64,000 nt of DNA from Herbidospora yilanensis (GTDB lineage: Bacteria > Actinomycetota > Actinomycetes > Streptosporangiales > Streptosporangiaceae): NCBI RefSeq assembly GCF_001570565.1, contig NZ_BBXE01000019.1:186001-250000 (forward strand). Reading direction: 5' to 3'. Below are positions 26,121 to 35,702 of the stretch, one piece after another. The notes beneath the pieces were generated by a model. The model made no database searches. It was not told the DNA's origin and worked only from the letters and a program-made list of their open reading frames with translations. The position numbers and the translations under genes are program-made. Each line of letters opens with the position of its first letter. Position 1 is the stretch's first letter.

Positions 26121-26771
26121 ATGGACGACCTCGCGGCGGTCGCGGCCCTCAACGATCCCGTCCGCCGTGAGCTCTACCGATTCGTCACCTCGAAAGGCCG
26201 CCCGGTCGGGCGCAACGAGGCCGCCGAGGCGGTCGGCGTCGCGCGCCCCCTGGCGGCCTTTCATCTTGACAAGCTTGTCGAGGCGGGCCTCCTGGAGGCC
26301 GATTTCGCCCGCCTGACCGACAAAAAGGGCCCCGGCAGCGGGCGCCCGGCGAAGGTCTACCGCCGCGCCCCGGGGGAGCACGTCGTGAGCGTGCCGCCGC
26401 GCGACTATCGCACCCTCGCCCTCGTCCTGGCCGAGGTGGTCGACTTGCTGGGCGGCGACGAGGTGGCCGAGAAGGCCGCCCACCGCATCGGCGCCCGCCT
26501 CGGCGCGGAGAGCGCCGCCACCTCACTCCCCGGCCTCCTCGCCGAACGCGGCTACGAGCCCTACGACGACGACGGCGTGCTGCGCCTGCGCAACTGCCCC
26601 TTCCACGTGCTCGCCGAGGAGCAGCCGCTGCTGGTGTGCTCGATGAACCTCTCCCTCTGCCGGGGCCTGCTCGAAGGCCGGGGCGAGCCCGGCGCGCCCC
26701 GGCTCGACCCGCTGCCGGGGGAGTGCTGCGTCGTCTTCCCCCAAGAGATCTCTAAAACAAATCAAAGTTGA
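26121..26771 (+). CDS. winged-helix regulator with C-terminal Cys cluster
   Basis: A 216-residue helix-turn-helix protein of the ArsR/DeoR-like kind: residues 1-60 carry a winged helix (DPVRRELYRFV, GRNEAAEAVGVARPLAAFHLDKLVEAGLLEA). The C-terminal part ends with NCPFHVLAEEQPLLVCSMNLSLCRG ... ECCVVF, five Cys and one His. Similar spacing occurs in SufR-like iron-sulfur regulators, so a metal or Fe-S sensor is likely, but the ligands are unproven. It is 32 bases from the DUF3291 gene on the same strand, which may be its target. TTGACA (26768-26773) overlaps its stop. Confidence 0.8.
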   Translation: MDDLAAVAALNDPVRRELYRFVTSKGRPVGRNEAAEAVGVARPLAAFHLDKLVEAGLLEADFARLTDKKGPGSGRPAKVYRRAPGEHVVSVPPRDYRTLALVLAEVVDLLGGDEVAEKAAHRIGARLGAESAATSLPGLLAERGYEPYDDDGVLRLRNCPFHVLAEEQPLLVCSMNLSLCRGLLEGRGEPGAPRLDPLPGECCVVFPQEISKTNQS

Positions 26772-26803
26772 CATAGAAGGCCCGGCTTTGCGACGGTGAG
26801 GTC

Positions 26804-27256
26804 ATGCACCTGGCCCAGTTCAACGTCGCCCACATGCGCGCGCCCGTCGACGACCCCCTGCTGACCGAGTTCGTCGCCGCCCTCGAACCCGTGAACACGC
26901 TGGCCGACGCCGCGCCGGGCTTCGTGTGGCGCGCCATCGCCAACCCGGACGACCCCGAAGAGACCATCACCCACGAGTTCGGCGACCACCTGCTGATCAA
27001 CTACTCGATCTGGGAGTCCCGCGAGACGTTGTGGAACTTCGTCTACCGCTCGGCCCACCTGGCGATCCTCCAGCGGCGGCGCGAGTGGTTCCACCGCGTG
27101 GCCGAGCCCTACACGGTGATGTGGTGGGTGCGGGAGGGCGAGATCCCGTCGTTCAAGGAGGCGTGGCACCGGCTGACCCTGCTGAGGGAACAGGGCCCGT
27201 CGCCGGACGCCTTCACCTTCAAAGAGTTCTACGAACCCAACGGCGATCGGGGATAG
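26804..27256 (+). CDS. DUF3291 family protein
   Basis: A 150-residue soluble protein of the DUF3291 family, seen as HLAQFNVAHMRAPVDDPLLTEF at the start and NYSIWESRETLWNFVYRSAHLAILQRRREWF in the middle. Aromatic and His-rich residues suggest a dimeric alpha/beta-barrel fold like antibiotic monooxygenases, but no activity is known. It may be co-transcribed with the preceding regulator. The 190 bases after it are GC-rich and show no gene. Confidence 0.88.
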   Translation: MHLAQFNVAHMRAPVDDPLLTEFVAALEPVNTLADAAPGFVWRAIANPDDPEETITHEFGDHLLINYSIWESRETLWNFVYRSAHLAILQRRREWFHRVAEPYTVMWWVREGEIPSFKEAWHRLTLLREQGPSPDAFTFKEFYEPNGDRG

Positions 27257-27446
27257 GGGGTCACTCCGCCGCGCCGTCCGGGGTCCTCTCCTTCCGCCCC
27301 GTTACGGCTCCGCCCGCCCGGCTCCGCCCGCCGCCCCCGGCCCGCGCCGCATCCGGCGCCAACCGGCCGCGCCCGCATCGCGCGGCCACGAGCAGGTGTT
27401 CGCCACAAGCCAGACCGGCAGTGGCCGGGACCCGGCGCGTCGCCGG

Positions 27447-28520
27447 TCAGCCGGGCAGGAGGGTGGCGGCGTGGCGGCCGGCCGCCGCCGAGGTGAGGAA
27501 GCAGGCCAGGTCCTGGTCGAGTTTGCGGCCCATGGTCGACAGACCCACCGGGGAGGCCTTGAGGGCGTCGTACAGGCCGTCGACCTGGACCTTCACCAGG
27601 TTGTGGCGTTCGCCCAGGGGCTTTGCCTGGTGCTCGACCCTGGCGCCGAACGCGCCGCCCAGCTCCGGGACGACGACGTCGGCGCGGGTCAGGGCGACGC
27701 GGCCGTAGGCGGTGAGACTGTGATGGGAGACGCCGATGTGGCGCTCGCGGAGGTCGCCCTCGCTGACACGCAGGGCGGCCACCGGGCGGCCGTTCAGAAC
27801 GCCGGCGGCGTTGATCGCCTCGCCCGCCGAGACGCCCGAGAAGCCCCACTTCGTTCCGGTGCCCAGGTTGCCGGGACCCTGGGCCACGACGGTCAGGTCG
27901 GCGTTCAGGATGTGGCGGGCGGCCAGCAACCCCGTGTGGGTCGTCACCGCCTCCAGGTCGCCGCCGAACGCCTGGCCGACCGTGACAACGCCTGTCAACC
28001 AGCCGATCTCGCGCAGCTTCGCGCACGCCATCGAGAACCACGCCGGGAGCGCGCCGCCGTCGAGCATCACGTAGGCGACCCGGGCCGCCGGGCGGTCCCG
28101 ATAGAGGCCGCACAGGATCGCGGGCAGCGCGGAGTGCAGGTCGGCGACCACGACCGGCATCCCGTCGAGGGAGTCGGCCTCCCGGAGGACCTCGTGGTGA
28201 GGGGAGTCCTGCTCGTCGGCGCCCAGAACCGTGGCCTGCAACGGGGTGTAGCGGGCCTTGACCAGATGGCCCGGCCCTGAAGGATCTTGTGGCAAACGGT
28301 CGGGAACGGCCACCACCATGGCGTAACCTCCCGTACCGAGGCCCATGGCGAGGGCGGTCGTGTTCAGCAGCACCGTGTCGCCGGGCTCGGGGCGGCCCAC
28401 CAGTGGCGGATAGGCCAGCGCCCGGCATCGGGAGCCGTCGTCGACGGCGACCTCGATCTCGAGCGCGCCGGGCCATTCGCGCCTGATCTCACGGACCTCG
28501 CCCCTGCGCCATCTGATCAC
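27447..28520 (-). CDS. DUF3866 family protein
   Basis: A 357-residue protein of the actinobacterial DUF3866 family, which is often found beside pafBC. It starts MIRWRRGEVREI and has NTTALAMGLGTGGYAMVVA and a central GPGNLGTGTKWGFSGV segment. No enzymatic motif is recognised. GTG 28520 opens divergently from pafB with only 37 bases between the starts, so the two promoters overlap. Confidence 0.88.
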   Translation of the reverse strand: MIRWRRGEVREIRREWPGALEIEVAVDDGSRCRALAYPPLVGRPEPGDTVLLNTTALAMGLGTGGYAMVVAVPDRLPQDPSGPGHLVKARYTPLQATVLGADEQDSPHHEVLREADSLDGMPVVVADLHSALPAILCGLYRDRPAARVAYVMLDGGALPAWFSMACAKLREIGWLTGVVTVGQAFGGDLEAVTTHTGLLAARHILNADLTVVAQGPGNLGTGTKWGFSGVSAGEAINAAGVLNGRPVAALRVSEGDLRERHIGVSHHSLTAYGRVALTRADVVVPELGGAFGARVEHQAKPLGERHNLVKVQVDGLYDALKASPVGLSTMGRKLDQDLACFLTSAAAGRHAATLLPG

Positions 28521-28557
28521 CGGAAAAGGGTAGCGTTCGAGTCAGGAAGGAGGGCCG

Positions 28558-29502
28558 ATGTCGCGGCGGAAGACGGAACGGTTGCTGAATCTGGTGATCT
28601 GCCTGCTGTCGACCCGGCGTCCGCTGAGTGCGGAGCAGATCCGCTTCGCGGTGCCGGGGTACGACCCGGTCAACGACGAGGCCTTCCAGCGGATGTTCGA
28701 GCGGGACAAGAACGAGCTCCGCGAGATCGGCATCCCGATCGAGGTCCAGAAGGACCCGTGGGAAGACGACCCGGGCTATCGCATCGTCAAGCAGTCCTAC
28801 GAACTGCCCGAGATCACCCTGGAGCCCGACGAGGCCGCCGTGCTCGGCCTGGCCGCGCAGGTCTGGCAGCGGGCCAGTCTCGCCGAGGCGGCCGGGGGCG
28901 CGATGCTCAAGCTGAAGGCCGGCGGGGTCGAGACCGACCTGGCCGAAGGGCCCCTTGAGCTGCGGGTCGACACCCGCGACGCGGCTTTCACCCCGTTGTG
29001 GGAGGCCGTCCGCGACCGCCGCGCCGTCACCTTCCACTACCGCTCCGCGGGCAGCGAGACGGTGCTGAAGCGCGTGGTCGAGCCGTGGGGCGTGCTCTCG
29101 CGCCGCGGCCGGTGGTACGTCGTCGGCCACGACCGCACCCGCGACGGCACCCGCGTCTTCCGGCTCAGCCGGATCACCGGCGACGTCACGCCCACCGGGC
29201 GGCCCGGCACCGTCGAGGTGCCCGAGGGCACCGACCTGCGGGCGCTGGTGGCGTACGCGGGAGACGACCCGGGCCCCGAACGGACCGCCACGGTGCGCGT
29301 GCGCCCCGGCACCTGCCAGGGCCTGCGCCATCTCGCCCGCGAGGTGCGGCCCGGCGCCGACTGGGACGAGGCCGACATCGTGTTCACCGACCCCGAGAGG
29401 CTCGCGGGCTGGCTGGCCAGCCTCGGCCCCGACGCGGTGATCGACGGCCCGCCCGACGCCCGCGAGGCCGTGCTCCGCCGTCTGAAGGGCGCTCTCCATT
29501 GA
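28558..29502 (+). CDS. pafB: PafB, WYL-domain transcription regulator
   Basis: A 314-residue member of the PafBC pair, which in mycobacteria activates DNA-damage genes independently of LexA. N-terminal helix-turn-helix (residues 1-65: RKTERLLNLVICLLSTRRPLSAEQIRF), then a WYL domain (about 145-240; VTFHYRSAGSE, VEPWGVLSRRGRWYVVGHDRTR) and a WCX C-terminal part. ATG 28558 follows GGAAGGAG. pafC begins 52 bases later, so a heterodimer is expected. Confidence 0.95.
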   Translation: MSRRKTERLLNLVICLLSTRRPLSAEQIRFAVPGYDPVNDEAFQRMFERDKNELREIGIPIEVQKDPWEDDPGYRIVKQSYELPEITLEPDEAAVLGLAAQVWQRASLAEAAGGAMLKLKAGGVETDLAEGPLELRVDTRDAAFTPLWEAVRDRRAVTFHYRSAGSETVLKRVVEPWGVLSRRGRWYVVGHDRTRDGTRVFRLSRITGDVTPTGRPGTVEVPEGTDLRALVAYAGDDPGPERTATVRVRPGTCQGLRHLAREVRPGADWDEADIVFTDPERLAGWLASLGPDAVIDGPPDAREAVLRRLKGALH

Positions 29503-29554
29503 ACGGCCCGACGCCCCGGGCCACCCGAATCCGTTTCGTGAAGGATGCCTTCCG

Positions 29555-30505
29555 GTGAACGATCGGCTCCCCAGGCTGCTCGCCCTCGTGCCCTACCTGA
29601 TGTCCCACCCCGGCGCCTCGGTGCCCGAGGTCGCCAAGGTTTTCGGGCTCAACGAGAAGCAGCTCATCGACGACCTCCAGCTCGTCTGGATGTGCGGCCT
29701 GCCCGGCCACACCCCCGGCGACCTGATCGACGTCTCCTGGGACGGCGGCGAGATCCTCATCGACAACGCCGACACCATCGCCCGGCCGCTCAAGCTCGGC
29801 GTCGACGAGGCCAGCGCCCTCCTGGTGGCGCTCCGGATGCTCGGCGAACTGCCCGAGTTCGCCGGCGGCGAGGTCCTGGGGCGGGTCGTGGCCAAGCTGG
29901 AACAGGCCGCCGGCGACGGCGCCGCCGCCGTCAGCACCCAGGTCACCGTCGAGGTCGAGGCCGCCCCGGGCGCGCTGGCGACCGTGACCGACGCCGCCCG
30001 GCGCAAGCGCCGCCTCTCGCTCGTCTACTACACCCCCGGCCGCGACGAGGTCACCCCCCGCGAGGTCGACCCGCTGCGGGTGGTCCTGGTCGACGGGCGC
30101 CACTACCTTGAGGGCTGGTGCTACCGGGCCGAGGCGATGCGGATGTTCCGCGTCGACCGCATCCAGGAGGTCGCCGTCCTCGACGTCCCCGCCGACCCGC
30201 CCGCCGAGGCCGAGCCGATGGACGTCACCCAGGGCGTCTTCCGCCCGTCCGAGACCGACGAACTGGTCGAGCTGGAGGTCACCCCGTCGGGGCGCTGGAT
30301 CTCCGAGTACTACCCGGTCGAAGAGGTCGAGGAGCTCGGCGAGGGCCGCCAGCGGGTCGCGCTGCGCGCCCGCGACCAGGGCTGGCTGGTGCGGCTGGCC
30401 CTGCGGCTGGGCGACTCGGGCAAGGTCGTCCGTCCCGAGAGCCTGGCCGAACGGGTGGCCGAGACCGCCAAGCTGACCCTGGCCAACTACGAGGGCCGCC
30501 TGTAG
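29555..30505 (+). CDS. pafC: PafC, WYL-domain transcription regulator
   Basis: A 316-residue partner of PafB. Helix-turn-helix region residues 1-60 (RLPRLLALVPYLMSHPGASVPEVAKVFGLNEKQL), then WYL domain (about 150-215; RLSLVYYTPGRDEVTPREVDPLRVVLVDGRHYLEGWC) and a C-terminal WCX domain. GTG 29555 is used; there are no better starts near. A small hairpin (30514-30528, CGGGAC/GTCCCG) lies after the stop. Confidence 0.95.
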   Translation: MNDRLPRLLALVPYLMSHPGASVPEVAKVFGLNEKQLIDDLQLVWMCGLPGHTPGDLIDVSWDGGEILIDNADTIARPLKLGVDEASALLVALRMLGELPEFAGGEVLGRVVAKLEQAAGDGAAAVSTQVTVEVEAAPGALATVTDAARRKRRLSLVYYTPGRDEVTPREVDPLRVVLVDGRHYLEGWCYRAEAMRMFRVDRIQEVAVLDVPADPPAEAEPMDVTQGVFRPSETDELVELEVTPSGRWISEYYPVEEVEELGEGRQRVALRARDQGWLVRLALRLGDSGKVVRPESLAERVAETAKLTLANYEGRL

Positions 30506-30585
30506 GGGGAAGCCGGGACTTCGTCCCGCCCGGCGGTGCAGAAATCATGTCGGCCGGGTGACCTGTTTTCGGCTGATCAAGAGGG

Positions 30586-30741
30586 ATGTTCGTGATCTGG
30601 TTATTCGTCGGACTGGGGGCCGCAGGGCTGCTCCTGTTGGGGTTTCTGGCCGTTCGGGTCTTCATCGCGGCCCAGGGACTGGGGGCCGAAATCGAGCGGG
30701 CCAAGAACCGAATGGACCCGATTCGTCCCCCTGAAGGGTGA
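30586..30741 (+). CDS. 51-residue single-pass membrane protein between pafC and tatA
   Basis: Translated directly from the sequence: ATG 30586 to TGA 30739-30741. One hydrophobic segment (about residues 3-27) is followed by a short charged tail ending in RMDPIRPPEG. AGAGG precedes the start. Small one-helix proteins at this place are common beside tatA in actinomycetes, but the role is unknown. Confidence 0.65.
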   Translation: MFVIWLFVGLGAAGLLLLGFLAVRVFIAAQGLGAEIERAKNRMDPIRPPEG

Positions 30742-30807
30742 TGAGCACTGCGATCGCAGCGTACGATCGGGCAAGGACGTGCATCACCCGCCCCTTAAGG
30801 ACGTGTC

Positions 30808-31152
30808 ATGGGAAGCCTGGGACCCACTGAGCTGATCATCATCGGGCTCATCATCATCCTGCTGTTCGGCGCCAAGAAGCTCCCCGACACGGCTCGTGCC
30901 CTGGGCCAGTCGCTGCGCCTGTTCAAGAAGGAGACGCAGAAGCTCCGCGAGGAGGACGACGACAAGTCCACCGTGGTGCAGGCGCAGGCCGAGACCGTGA
31001 CGCCGCAGCCCGCCCCGGCGCCGCCGGCGCAGATCCCGCCCGCCACGCCGACGCCTTCGGTCGAAGACCGGCTGCGCCAGCTCGAAGAGGAGAACGCGAA
31101 GCTCCGCGCCACCTCGCAGCCGGCCGCGCAGCCGTCCGACAAGAAGAACTGA
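30808..31152 (+). CDS. tatA: TatA, twin-arginine translocase pore subunit
   Basis: A 114-residue protein with the TatA pattern: short N-terminal membrane helix (LGPTELIIIGLIIILLFGAKKLPDTARALG), the FGxKKLP hinge, an amphipathic helix, and a long charged, Pro-rich tail that ends DKKN. Exports folded proteins with TatC, the next gene, 36 bases downstream. The start ATG 30808 is close to AAGGACGTGTC. TatB is not present here. Confidence 0.95.
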   Translation: MGSLGPTELIIIGLIIILLFGAKKLPDTARALGQSLRLFKKETQKLREEDDDKSTVVQAQAETVTPQPAPAPPAQIPPATPTPSVEDRLRQLEEENAKLRATSQPAAQPSDKKN

Positions 31153-31188
31153 CCCCCGCCGCACCTTCTTTCGAGACAGGATCATGGG

Positions 31189-32043
31189 ATGGCCCTGTTG
31201 AAGAGGTCGTCGACGCCGAAGCCCTCGGCCGCGGCGGACGATCCCGATGGGCGCATGTCGCTCATGGACCACCTCCGCGAGCTGCGGAACCGCCTGTTCA
31301 AGATGATCATCGGCGTCGTGCTCGCGACGATCCTGGGTCTGGTCTTCTTCGACCCGATCTGGGATTTCATGACCGGCCCCTTCTGCCGGCTGCCCGACGC
31401 CTACCGGCTCGGCGGCGGCAAAGAGTGCAGCCTGGTGGTCGGCAGCGTCACCGGCGGTCTGTTCATCAACCTGAAGGTCGCCTTCATCTTCGGCATCGTG
31501 GTCGCCTCGCCGCTGTGGATCTACCAGCTCTGGGCGTTCGTGACGCCGGGCCTCTACCGCAACGAGAAGCGCTACAGCTACACCTTCCTCGGCCTGGCGT
31601 TCCCGCTGTTCCTGGCCGGCGCGACGCTCGCCTACCTGACGATGGACAAGGGCCTGTCGCTGCTGCTGGGGTTCGTGCCCGAGAACGCGGTGCCGCTCAT
31701 CGACGTCAACGACTATCTGACGTTCCTGATGATGATGCTGCTGATCTTCGGCGTGTCGTTCCTGCTGCCGCTGCTGCTGGTCTTCCTGAACCTGATCGGC
31801 GTGGTCCGCTACGAGACCGTGGCCAAGCACCAGCGCATGGTGATCTTCGGGTTCTTCGTCTTCGCGGCCGTCGCGACCCCGAGCCAGGACCCGTTCACGA
31901 TGCTCGCGCTCGCGCTGCCGATGATCGGCCTGTTCTTCGTGGCCGAGGCGTTCATGTACTTCCACGACAAGCGCGCCGACGCCGCCGCTGCCCTCAAGGC
32001 CCGGCAGATCGAAGAGGAGCTCGACGGAACCCCGGCCGAGTGA
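31189..32043 (+). CDS. tatC: TatC, twin-arginine translocase core subunit
   Basis: A 284-residue polytopic protein that recognises twin-arginine signal peptides. MSLMDHLRELRNRLFK is the usual cytosolic start, followed by six membrane helices. It has an insertion with Cys (GPFCRLPDAYRLGGGKECSLV) in the first periplasmic loop, common in actinomycetes. TGA overlaps the start of the next gene (GTGAG). Confidence 0.95.
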   Translation: MALLKRSSTPKPSAAADDPDGRMSLMDHLRELRNRLFKMIIGVVLATILGLVFFDPIWDFMTGPFCRLPDAYRLGGGKECSLVVGSVTGGLFINLKVAFIFGIVVASPLWIYQLWAFVTPGLYRNEKRYSYTFLGLAFPLFLAGATLAYLTMDKGLSLLLGFVPENAVPLIDVNDYLTFLMMMLLIFGVSFLLPLLLVFLNLIGVVRYETVAKHQRMVIFGFFVFAAVATPSQDPFTMLALALPMIGLFFVAEAFMYFHDKRADAAAALKARQIEEELDGTPAE

Positions 32044-32894
32044 GCCGGCCCGTCGTCCTGGTGAACCCGGCCGCCCGAGGCGGCCGGGCGGCCCGCCGCC
32101 TCGGCCCGGTGCTGGCGCGGCTGCCCGATCCCGAGGTGATCACGGGCGCGTCGGCGGGCGACACGCTCGAACAGGCCCGCGCCGCCGTGCGGAGACGGCC
32201 GCCGGTGGTGGTCGCGTGCGGGGGTGACGGACTGGTGCACCTGGCCGTGCAGGCGGTGGCCGGCACGGGCGTGCCGCTGGCGATCATCCCCATGGGCACC
32301 GGCAACGACATCGCCGCCGACCTCGGCATCCCGCGCGACCCGTTGGCGGCGGCCGACCTGGTCGCCGGGGGAGTGCCCCGTGTCATCGACGCCGCCACCG
32401 TGGGCGACCGGTGGTTCGCCGGGGTGCTGGCCTGCGGGTTCGACTCCCGCGTCAACGAGCGCGCCAACACGATGACGGGCCCGGCCCGTTACGTCACCGC
32501 CGTGCTCCGGGAGCTCAGGGAGTTCCGGCCGATCCCCTTCCGGGTCACCCTCGACCACCACCCCGCCGTGGAGCTCGACGCGATGCTGGTGGCCGTGGGG
32601 AACACCCGGTCGTACGGGAACGGGATGAGGATCTGCCCGACCGCCCGGCCCGACGACGGGCTGCTCGACGTGATGATCCTCAAGGCGCTGCCGAAGGCCG
32701 CCTTCCTGCGGGCCTTTCCCCGGGTCTTCCTGGGCACCCATGGGAGACATCCGGCCGTGGAGATCCATCGTGCCGTCTCCGTGACCCTGGAGGCACCCGG
32801 CGTGATCGCCTACGCCGACGGGGAACGCGCCGGATCGACCCCGCTGACCTGCACGGCCCGTGCCGGTGCGCTGACGGTGATGACACGGCCGTAA
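32040..32894 (+). CDS. diacylglycerol/sphingosine kinase-like lipid kinase (YegS/DagK family)
   Basis: A 284-residue cytosolic lipid kinase of the diacylglycerol kinase catalytic family, likely recycling diacylglycerol to phosphatidic acid. It shows LVNPAARGG at the start and the nucleotide motif VVACGGDGLVHLAVQAV (GGDG), then IIPMGTGNDIAADLG. GTG 32040 overlaps the tatC stop by four bases. helY starts 25 bases after the stop. The conserved neighbourhood matches the mycobacterial tatAC-helY order with one extra gene. Confidence 0.9.
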   Translation: MSRPVVLVNPAARGGRAARRLGPVLARLPDPEVITGASAGDTLEQARAAVRRRPPVVVACGGDGLVHLAVQAVAGTGVPLAIIPMGTGNDIAADLGIPRDPLAAADLVAGGVPRVIDAATVGDRWFAGVLACGFDSRVNERANTMTGPARYVTAVLRELREFRPIPFRVTLDHHPAVELDAMLVAVGNTRSYGNGMRICPTARPDDGLLDVMILKALPKAAFLRAFPRVFLGTHGRHPAVEIHRAVSVTLEAPGVIAYADGERAGSTPLTCTARAGALTVMTRP

Positions 32895-32919
32895 CCGGAA
32901 TATCGGTAGGGTTGACGGC

Positions 32920-35628
32920 ATGAGCACGCCTGCGGAACGCTACGCCGCCTTCCGTGACCAGCAGACCGAGTCGGGCCCTGCGCTCACCTCGTTCCGCGGG
33001 TTGTACGACTTCGAGCTCGACGAGTTCCAGCTCGACGCCTGCCAGGCGCTGGAGGCCGGAGACGGCGTGCTGGTGGCGGCCCCGACCGGGTCGGGAAAGA
33101 CCGTGGTCGGCGAGTTCGCCGTCCACCTGGCCCTGGAGCAGGGCCGCAAGTGCTTCTACACGACGCCCATCAAGGCGCTGTCGAACCAGAAGTTCAACGA
33201 CCTGGTGCGGCGCTACGGCGCCGCCAACGTGGGTCTGCTGACCGGTGACAACAGCGTCAACGGCGACGCCCCGATCGTCATCATGACGACCGAGGTCCTG
33301 CGCAACATGCTCTACGCGGGCTCCCAGACCCTGAGCGGGCTCGGCTACGTGGTCATGGACGAGGTCCACTACCTCGCCGACCGTTTCCGGGGCGCCGTCT
33401 GGGAAGAGGTGATCATCCACCTGCCCGAGTCGGTGCGCGTGGTCGCCCTGTCGGCCACGGTCTCCAACGCCGAGGAGTTCGGCGAGTGGCTGGGCGCGGT
33501 CCGGGGCGACACGACGGTGATCGTCGACGAGCACCGCCCGGTGCCGCTGTGGCAGCACATGCTGGTCGGCAACCGCCTCTACGACCTGTTCGCCAGCGAA
33601 GACGGCGCGACCCGCATCAACGCCAACCTGATGCGCATCTCCCGCGACGAGCAGCGCCTCAACCAGGCGCGCGGCAAACGCGGCTACAACCGCCCCAGGC
33701 GCTCCCCCCACGACCGCGCCCAGGTGATCGAGCGCCTCGACGCCGAGGGCCTGCTGCCGGCGATCACGTTCATCTTCTCCCGCGCGGGCTGCGACGCCGC
33801 CGTCAAGCAGTGCCTCTACGCCGGCCTGCGGCTCACCACCGACGAGGAGCGCCACGAGATCCGGCAACTCGTCGACGAGCGCACCGCCCACCTGCCCGAC
33901 GAAGACCTCGCGGTGCTGGGCTACCTCGACTTCCGCGACTGCCTGGAGCGCGGCCTGGCCGCCCACCACGCGGGCATGCTGCCGGCCTTCAAGGAGGTCG
34001 TCGAGGAGCTGTTCACCAAGGGGCTGGTGAAGGCCGTCTTCGCGACCGAGACGCTGGCCCTGGGCATCAACATGCCGGCCCGCTCGGTCGTCATCGAGAA
34101 GCTCGACAAGTGGAACGGCGAGACCCACGCCGACCTGACCCCGGGCGAATACACCCAGCTCACCGGCCGGGCCGGCCGCCGCGGCATCGACGTCGAGGGC
34201 CACGCGGTGGTCGTCTACCAGCCCGGCATGGACCCGATCGGCGTCGCGGGCCTGGCCAGCACCCGCACCTACCCGCTGCGGTCGAGCTTCCGGCCGTCCT
34301 ACAACATGGCCGTGAACCTGGTCGGCCAGGTCGGCCGCGAGCGGGCGCGGGCCCTGCTGGAAGACTCCTTCGCCCAGTTCCAGGCCGACCGCGCGGTCGT
34401 CGGGCTGGCCCGCCAGTTGCGCAAGCACGAAGACGCGCTGCGGGGCTACAAGGAGGCGATGACCTGCCACCTGGGCGACTTCCCCGAATACGCCGCGCTG
34501 CGCCGGGCGTTGTCCGACCGCGAGGCCGAGTTGTCCAAGCAGCGCGGCGCGGCCCGGCGGGCGCAGGCGGTGCAGAGCCTGGAGGTGCTGAAGGTCGGCG
34601 ACGTGATCCGGGTCCCCGGCGGGCGCCGGGCCGGGCTGGCCGTCGTCCTCGACCCGGGGGTGAGCGTGCGCGGCGAGGGGCCGTCGCTGCTGGTGCTGAC
34701 GGTCGGCAAGCAGGTCAAGAAGCTGACCCCGGCCGACTTCCCGGTGCCGGTCGAGCCGGTCGAGCACATCCGGGTGCCGCGCAACTTCAACGCCCGCAGC
34801 CCGAAGGAGCGGGCCAACCTGGTCGCCACCATGCACGCCAAGCTCGGCGACGTCGACCTGGGCAAGCCGGTGCGCGCCCGCGACCACGCGGCCGAAGACG
34901 ACGAGATCCTGCGGCTGCGCCGCGAGTTGCGCCAGCACCCCTGCCACGGCTGCGACGAGCGCGAAGACCACGCCCGCTGGGCCGAGCGCTACTACAAGCT
35001 GCTGCGCGAGACCGAGGGCCTGCGCCGCCGCGTCGAGGGCCGCTCCCACGTGATCGCCCGCACCTTCGACCGGGTCTGCGGCATCCTCGACGAGCTCGGC
35101 TACCTCGACGGCGAGACCGTGACCGACGAGGGCCGCCGCCTCGCCAAGCTCTACACCGAGCTCGACCTGCTGACCGCCGAGTGCCTGCGCGGCGGCGTCT
35201 GGGAGAAGCTCGACCCCGCCGAACTGGCCGCCTGCGTCTCGTCGCTGGTCTACGAATCGCGCCAGACCGACGACAACCGCAGCCCCCGCGTCCCGGCCGG
35301 CGCCGCGAAAGAGGCGCTGGCGTCGATGGTGAAGTTGTGGGGCGACCTGGAGGCCGTCGAACAGGACCACGACCTGTCGTTCACCCGCGAGCCCGACATG
35401 AGCTTCGCGTGGGCGGCCTGGCGCTGGGCCAAGGGGCACACCCTCGACGCGGTGCTGACCGACAACGACCTGGCGGCGGGTGACTTCGTCCGGTGGATCA
35501 AGCAGTTGCTCGATCTGCTGGGCCAGTTGCGCGACGCGGCGCCCAAGGGCAGCAAGGTGCGCGAGACCTCCGGGAAGGCGATCGACGCCATGCGGCGCGG
35601 GGTGGTGGCCTACTCGTCGCTGACGTGA
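32920..35628 (+). CDS. helY: HelY, Ski2-like DEVH-box RNA helicase
   Basis: A 902-residue superfamily 2 helicase, the size of mycobacterial HelY. Motif I AAPTGSGKTVVGEFA, motif II VVMDEVHYLADRF, motif III ALSATVSN, and motif VI QLTGRAGRRGIDVEG are intact, and the C-terminal part has the Ski2/Mtr4-type helical region. Likely works in RNA processing or decay. ATG 32920. A 36-base inverted repeat and a small gene follow. Confidence 0.95.
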   Translation: MSTPAERYAAFRDQQTESGPALTSFRGLYDFELDEFQLDACQALEAGDGVLVAAPTGSGKTVVGEFAVHLALEQGRKCFYTTPIKALSNQKFNDLVRRYGAANVGLLTGDNSVNGDAPIVIMTTEVLRNMLYAGSQTLSGLGYVVMDEVHYLADRFRGAVWEEVIIHLPESVRVVALSATVSNAEEFGEWLGAVRGDTTVIVDEHRPVPLWQHMLVGNRLYDLFASEDGATRINANLMRISRDEQRLNQARGKRGYNRPRRSPHDRAQVIERLDAEGLLPAITFIFSRAGCDAAVKQCLYAGLRLTTDEERHEIRQLVDERTAHLPDEDLAVLGYLDFRDCLERGLAAHHAGMLPAFKEVVEELFTKGLVKAVFATETLALGINMPARSVVIEKLDKWNGETHADLTPGEYTQLTGRAGRRGIDVEGHAVVVYQPGMDPIGVAGLASTRTYPLRSSFRPSYNMAVNLVGQVGRERARALLEDSFAQFQADRAVVGLARQLRKHEDALRGYKEAMTCHLGDFPEYAALRRALSDREAELSKQRGAARRAQAVQSLEVLKVGDVIRVPGGRRAGLAVVLDPGVSVRGEGPSLLVLTVGKQVKKLTPADFPVPVEPVEHIRVPRNFNARSPKERANLVATMHAKLGDVDLGKPVRARDHAAEDDEILRLRRELRQHPCHGCDEREDHARWAERYYKLLRETEGLRRRVEGRSHVIARTFDRVCGILDELGYLDGETVTDEGRRLAKLYTELDLLTAECLRGGVWEKLDPAELAACVSSLVYESRQTDDNRSPRVPAGAAKEALASMVKLWGDLEAVEQDHDLSFTREPDMSFAWAAWRWAKGHTLDAVLTDNDLAAGDFVRWIKQLLDLLGQLRDAAPKGSKVRETSGKAIDAMRRGVVAYSSLT

Positions 35629-35702
35629 GAGAGGCGAACTGACCGGCCGGTCAGGCACGGGTAGTGGTCTGTTCGCCCACCGTATCCCCATGGGGAGATT
35701 CC

